Source: Methanobacterium sp. (GTDB taxonomy: Archaea > Methanobacteriota > Methanobacteria > Methanobacteriales > Methanobacteriaceae). From it: 8,518 nt of DNA. A model generated the notes under the pieces. It did not search any database, was not told where the DNA came from, and saw only the letters and a list, made by a program, of their open reading frames with translations. The position numbers and the translations under genes were made by a program. Below, in pieces: positions 6,351 to 8,518 of this stretch (the first letter of the stretch is position 1; every line of letters begins with the position of its first letter). Location: assembly GCA_003161815.1 (NCBI GenBank), contig PMNN01000049.1, positions 200 through 8,717 of the forward strand, in the 5' to 3' direction.

Positions 6351-6403
6351 AATATATATCAAAATCCGATATATCAAATTTTGATGTAATCTAAATTTTG
6401 GAT
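6351..6403 (+). promoter_or_regulatory. Repeat-rich promoter of the 60-residue membrane protein gene
   Basis: A TATA-like AATATATATC lies at 6351-6360, putting the start site near 6382. ATATATCAAA occurs twice, at 6354-6363 and 6369-6378. The palindrome ATCAAA-T-TTTGAT spans 6373-6385 over the predicted start, and AAATTTTGAT at 6376-6385 recurs as AAATTTTGGAT at 6393-6403. The clustering suggests an operator for an unidentified regulator. Confidence 0.4.
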
Positions 6404-6430
6404 ACTACTTAACATTGGAGGAAAATAATC

Positions 6431-6613
6431 ATGATTAGAATAATTCAGGGATTAAAATCTTACTATTCTGACAAAAAGAACAGAATCGTGCATATTGTAA
6501 TGGGTATTTCATTATTAATTGCATCCGTATTTGATTCAATAAGTCCTTATCTACGTATAGGCCTTTTTGCAGGTGCTGTAGGTTTTAATTTGATAAGGAT
6601 GAGGTATCAATGA
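6431..6613 (+). CDS. Small membrane protein of unknown function
   Basis: A 60-residue protein that I do not recognise. The N-terminus is basic (Arg3, Lys9, Lys15, Lys16, Arg18). Two hydrophobic segments follow: about 19-37 (IVHIVMGISLLIASVFDSI) and about 40-55 (YLRIGLFAGAVGFNLI), joined by a short Ser-Pro turn, then a basic RMRY tail. By the positive-inside rule this suggests a hairpin with both ends in the cytoplasm. Glycines 44, 48 and 51 in the second segment could support helix packing. The ATG at 6431 has GGAGG nine bases upstream, one of the clearer ribosome sites here, which argues for real translation. A T9 tract at 6650-6658 follows the stop. It stands alone between glnA and the tRNA, so neighbours give no hint of function. 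Confidence 0.65.
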   Translation: MIRIIQGLKSYYSDKKNRIVHIVMGISLLIASVFDSISPYLRIGLFAGAVGFNLIRMRYQ

Positions 6614-6649
6614 ACTAAAATTCCTCATTTAATTTATGAATATGGAAGC

Positions 6650-6658
6650 TTTTTTTTT
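6650..6658 (+). terminator. T-tract terminator after the small membrane protein gene
   Basis: Nine consecutive T follow GAAGC, about 37 bases after the stop codon. No hairpin of note precedes it. Confidence 0.4.
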
Positions 6659-6717
6659 AGCAATCAAAGTTCATTTAAAAAGAAAATTTTAACAAAACAT
6701 CAATTGAGTCAAGAACG

Positions 6718-6754
6718 AAAAAGAAGGTATAGATCAACTTTTAAATGAGTTGAT
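6718..6754 (-). terminator. Hairpin terminator downstream of tRNA-Met
   Basis: ATCAACT and AGTTGAT (plus-strand 6733-6739 and 6748-6754) form a 7-base-pair stem just after the tRNA 3' end. On the minus strand the stem is followed by CTATACCTTCTTTTT, a short T-tract. Confidence 0.45.
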
Positions 6755-6760
6755 TTTAAG

Positions 6761-6874
<114 letters not shown>

Positions 6875-7201
6875 GCTTATATGACATCAGATTTTATTTA
6901 ACTTAAAGTTTTCTATACTATTGGTAGAGAAAGGGATACAATCATTTATAAATTATAATAATATTTTTAATGGTTGGGGTTTATATTATTACCACTTTAT
7001 ATGACAACATAACATAGGTAGGAAGGAATAATTGGTAGGTTTTTTTTTATACTTTAATATAAAAAAATAATTATTCAGTTCTAGGTTAGCTTCAAAATAA
7101 TTTGAAGAAATTTGGAAGTGAAAGTAATACTATTTAAGGTAAAAATTAAATTAAAAAAATATTTGGTAAAAGAAGTAAATTATAGACTTTAAAATAGAAA
7201 A

Positions 7202-7267
7202 AAGGGTCTTGTAGACTTTATTGAAAATCCTTATTGTACCCTTAGCGGCACCTTAGCAAATTTTTTT
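7202..7267 (+). ncRNA. Weak candidate small RNA with T-tract end
   Basis: AAGGGT (7202-7207) pairs with ACCCTT (7238-7243), and GTCT-TGT-AGAC (7206-7216) could form a competing small hairpin. CCTTAGC occurs at 7240-7246 and again at 7251-7257. Seven T follow at 7261-7267. The patch is richer in G and C than its surroundings, as structured RNAs often are in AT-rich genomes. A TATA-like AAATTATAG lies about 25 bases upstream. No known RNA family is recognised. Confidence 0.2.
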
Positions 7268-7358
7268 ATTTGAATATTTTTCCGGTAAAAGTATTACGTA
7301 TACAATCAAAAACGAACCGATGTATTCGAAATAGAACCCAACTATAAAACAACTATTA

Positions 7359-7389
7359 ATAAGATTTGCATCGCATATGCAAGGCTTAT
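7359..7389. repeat. Imperfect 13-position hairpin upstream of marker protein 8
   Basis: ATAAG and CTTAT form the outer arms and TTGCAT and ATGCAA the inner arms, around a five-base CGCAT loop. One G-U pair and one A-G mismatch separate inner and outer stems. It lies about 120 bases before the marker 8 start and outside the likely leader, so a protein-binding site is as plausible as an RNA structure. Confidence 0.45.
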
Positions 7390-7498
7390 CTTAATCAAAA
7401 TAATAAAAAGGATTTCGCAGAGATTACTTTAATTTTATTAATAGCTATCCTAAATATATTTAAAAAGTATACTTATAGAATTAATTTTTCAAATTTAT

Positions 7499-7503
7499 GG
7501 TGA
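7499..7503 (+). promoter_or_regulatory. Ribosome binding site that fixes the start of marker protein 8
   Basis: GGTGA stands five bases before the ATG at 7509. It overlaps an in-frame ATG at 7497, which has no ribosome site of its own, so the internal ATG is the better start. Confidence 0.7.
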
Positions 7504-7508
7504 GAATT

Positions 7509-8348
7509 ATGTCGAAAGAAGATGAACATATTATTGAAGCTCTTGGTAAAACACGTGTAATTATTAAAAATGGGATAGTCGTGGAGGTTGGCGAGCCAAA
7601 AATTGATTATTGCCCCATATTTGATAAGTACCGTGGAATTAAAAAACTTACACGTGAAAATGTAAAAGAAAATATTGAATTCCGGATAAAAGATTTTGGA
7701 ATGTGCACCGAAAACAGAACCCTGAAAATGCGTGATTTTTTATCTTTTGGGGTTTCAGAAACATTAAGTACATTATTAGAGGATGAACTTATTGATTGCG
7801 CAGTTACAGTCAGTGAAGGTTGTGGAACGGTTATCATAACTGATCCAGAGCTTATGCAGGGCGTTGGGGGTAGGGTGTCGGGTTTAATTAGCACTACTCC
7901 TATTTTAGATATCATAGAATTTTTGGGAGAGGAAAATGTTCTTGATCTGGAAAATGCCGGGATAAATCAAGTTCAAGGAGTTTTAAAGGCAATTGATATG
8001 GGTTATAAGAGGATAGCAGTTACTGTTGTCTCTGCAGATGATGTAAAGAGAATTAGAGAAATTGAAACCGAGCATGAAGATGTTAAAATTTACATATTTG
8101 TGGCTCACGTTAGTGAGGTTTCTGAGGAAGATGCTGAGATTATTTTAGATTATGCAGATGTTGTAACCGGCTGTGCATCTAAATACATTCGAGATATAGG
8201 TATTGATCGAGGTTTCTTTAAAGTTGGGGATAGTATACCCATATTTGGAATATCGGAAGATGGAAAAAATTTTCTTAAAAGAAGAATAGATAAGATGGGT
8301 GGATTGAAAGAGAAGAGTGATGCAAAGATACCTAAACCCTTAATTTAA
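7509..8348 (+). CDS. Methanogenesis marker protein 8 (DUF2099 family)
   Basis: Belongs to the methanogenesis marker protein 8 family, found almost only in methanogens and their relatives, with no proven reaction that I know of. I identify it from overall sequence recognition. The protein has 279 residues from the start chosen. Five cysteines lie in conserved-looking settings: YCPIF (35), GMCTEN (66), DCAVTVSEGCGTVII (97 and 105) and VTGCASKYIRD (222). They could bind a metal or cluster, which is inference. Glycine-rich QGVGGRVSGLISTTPI at 117-132 may bind a ligand. Alternating strand and helix patterns from 90 to 225 suggest a soluble alpha/beta fold; no signal peptide or membrane span is seen. 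The alternative ATG at 7497 would add MVRI but overlaps the ribosome site. It is monocistronic here, converging on a CBS-domain gene 17 bases beyond its stop. Confidence 0.85.
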   Translation: MSKEDEHIIEALGKTRVIIKNGIVVEVGEPKIDYCPIFDKYRGIKKLTRENVKENIEFRIKDFGMCTENRTLKMRDFLSFGVSETLSTLLEDELIDCAVTVSEGCGTVIITDPELMQGVGGRVSGLISTTPILDIIEFLGEENVLDLENAGINQVQGVLKAIDMGYKRIAVTVVSADDVKRIREIETEHEDVKIYIFVAHVSEVSEEDAEIILDYADVVTGCASKYIRDIGIDRGFFKVGDSIPIFGISEDGKNFLKRRIDKMGGLKEKSDAKIPKPLI

Positions 8349-8358
8349 ACAATAACTA

Positions 8359-8367
8359 TTTTTTTTT
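8359..8367 (+). terminator. T-tract terminator of marker protein 8, touching the convergent gene's stop codon
   Basis: Nine T begin ten bases after the marker 8 stop codon. The last two belong to the stop codon of the opposing CBS-domain gene. Confidence 0.4.
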
Positions 8368-8518
8368 AATCTAAACCAGCGAGTGCTCGTATTAGGGAGC
8401 TTTGTGTTACAAGTCCCACTAGATTTCCTTTTTTTACTACTGGAATTCTTTGATAACCTTTATCTGCCATTGTTTTTGTAATATCCATTATTGGAGTGTC
8501 CACGTCTGCAACTACTAG
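8366..8518 (-). CDS. CBS-domain protein (C-terminal part only, start off the right edge)
   Basis: The last 50 codons and the TAA stop of a gene entering from the right edge. The visible end has the second half of a CBS domain: TPIMDITKTMADKGYQRIPVV, then GNLVGLVTQSSLIRALAG. The RIPVV-KKGNLVGLVT pattern is typical of the strand-turn-strand that binds adenosyl ligands. CBS pairs sense ATP, AMP or S-adenosylmethionine, either alone or attached to enzymes and transporters. A stop immediately after this domain suggests a stand-alone CBS protein or a protein with a C-terminal CBS module. What precedes it is not visible, so no specific function is assigned. Confidence 0.8.
   Translation of the reverse strand, partial: LVVADVDTPIMDITKTMADKGYQRIPVVKKGNLVGLVTQSSLIRALAGLD

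Noticed and set aside
7497..7508. Upstream ATG as the start of marker protein 8
   Set aside because: It overlaps GGTGA, which itself is correctly spaced from the ATG at 7509, and nothing resembling a ribosome site precedes it.
7607..7915. Minus-strand open frame within marker protein 8
   Set aside because: It lies wholly inside a well-supported gene, with no start signal and no recognisable protein features.

Overview
The window comes from a low-GC methanogenic archaeon, most likely the order Methanobacteriales and plausibly a mesophilic Methanobacterium-like genus. It carries formylmethanofuran dehydrogenase iron-sulfur subunits, methanogenesis marker protein 8, the archaeal nitrogen repressor NrpR, and an elongator tRNA-Met interrupted by an archaeal bulge-helix-bulge intron. 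Ribosome binding sites are of the GGTGA type and promoters have archaeal TATA boxes. This assignment rests on gene content and signals only; no database search was made.

Left part (1-1828, minus strand): the start of a tungsten/molybdenum formylmethanofuran dehydrogenase operon (fwdH-like ferredoxin, then the 8x[4Fe-4S] polyferredoxin fwdF) runs off the left edge. Behind it on the same strand lies a 69-residue Mop/TOBE molybdate- or tungstate-binding protein, which fits the metal needed by Fwd. Next, trmO (plus strand, 1942-2439) is a tRNA m6t6A37 methyltransferase homologue. It converges on nrpR with only 13 bases between the stops.

Centre (2453-5700, minus strand): a nitrogen-control module. 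glnA (type I-alpha glutamine synthetase) lies just upstream of nrpR (winged HTH plus two NrpR domains). A perfect NrpR-type operator, GGAA-N6-TTCC, lies between the glnA TATA box and its start codon, over the expected transcription start. A hairpin plus T-tract between glnA and nrpR suggests separate or attenuated expression of the repressor gene.

Right part (5700-8518): mostly AT-rich intergenic sequence around three units. These are a 60-residue membrane protein behind a repeat-rich promoter, the intron-containing tRNA-Met(CAU) on the minus strand, and methanogenesis marker 8 on the plus strand. The last 40 codons of a CBS-domain protein (about 50 codons visible) enter from the right edge on the minus strand. 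The long gaps hold several unexplained inverted repeats, one weak small-RNA candidate and one possible coding remnant.

I see no CRISPR array, insertion sequence, phage gene or defence cassette. The genes are mainly core methanogen functions. The most open items are the inverted repeats upstream of fwdH, nrpR, the 60-residue gene and marker 8, and the functions of the last two genes.
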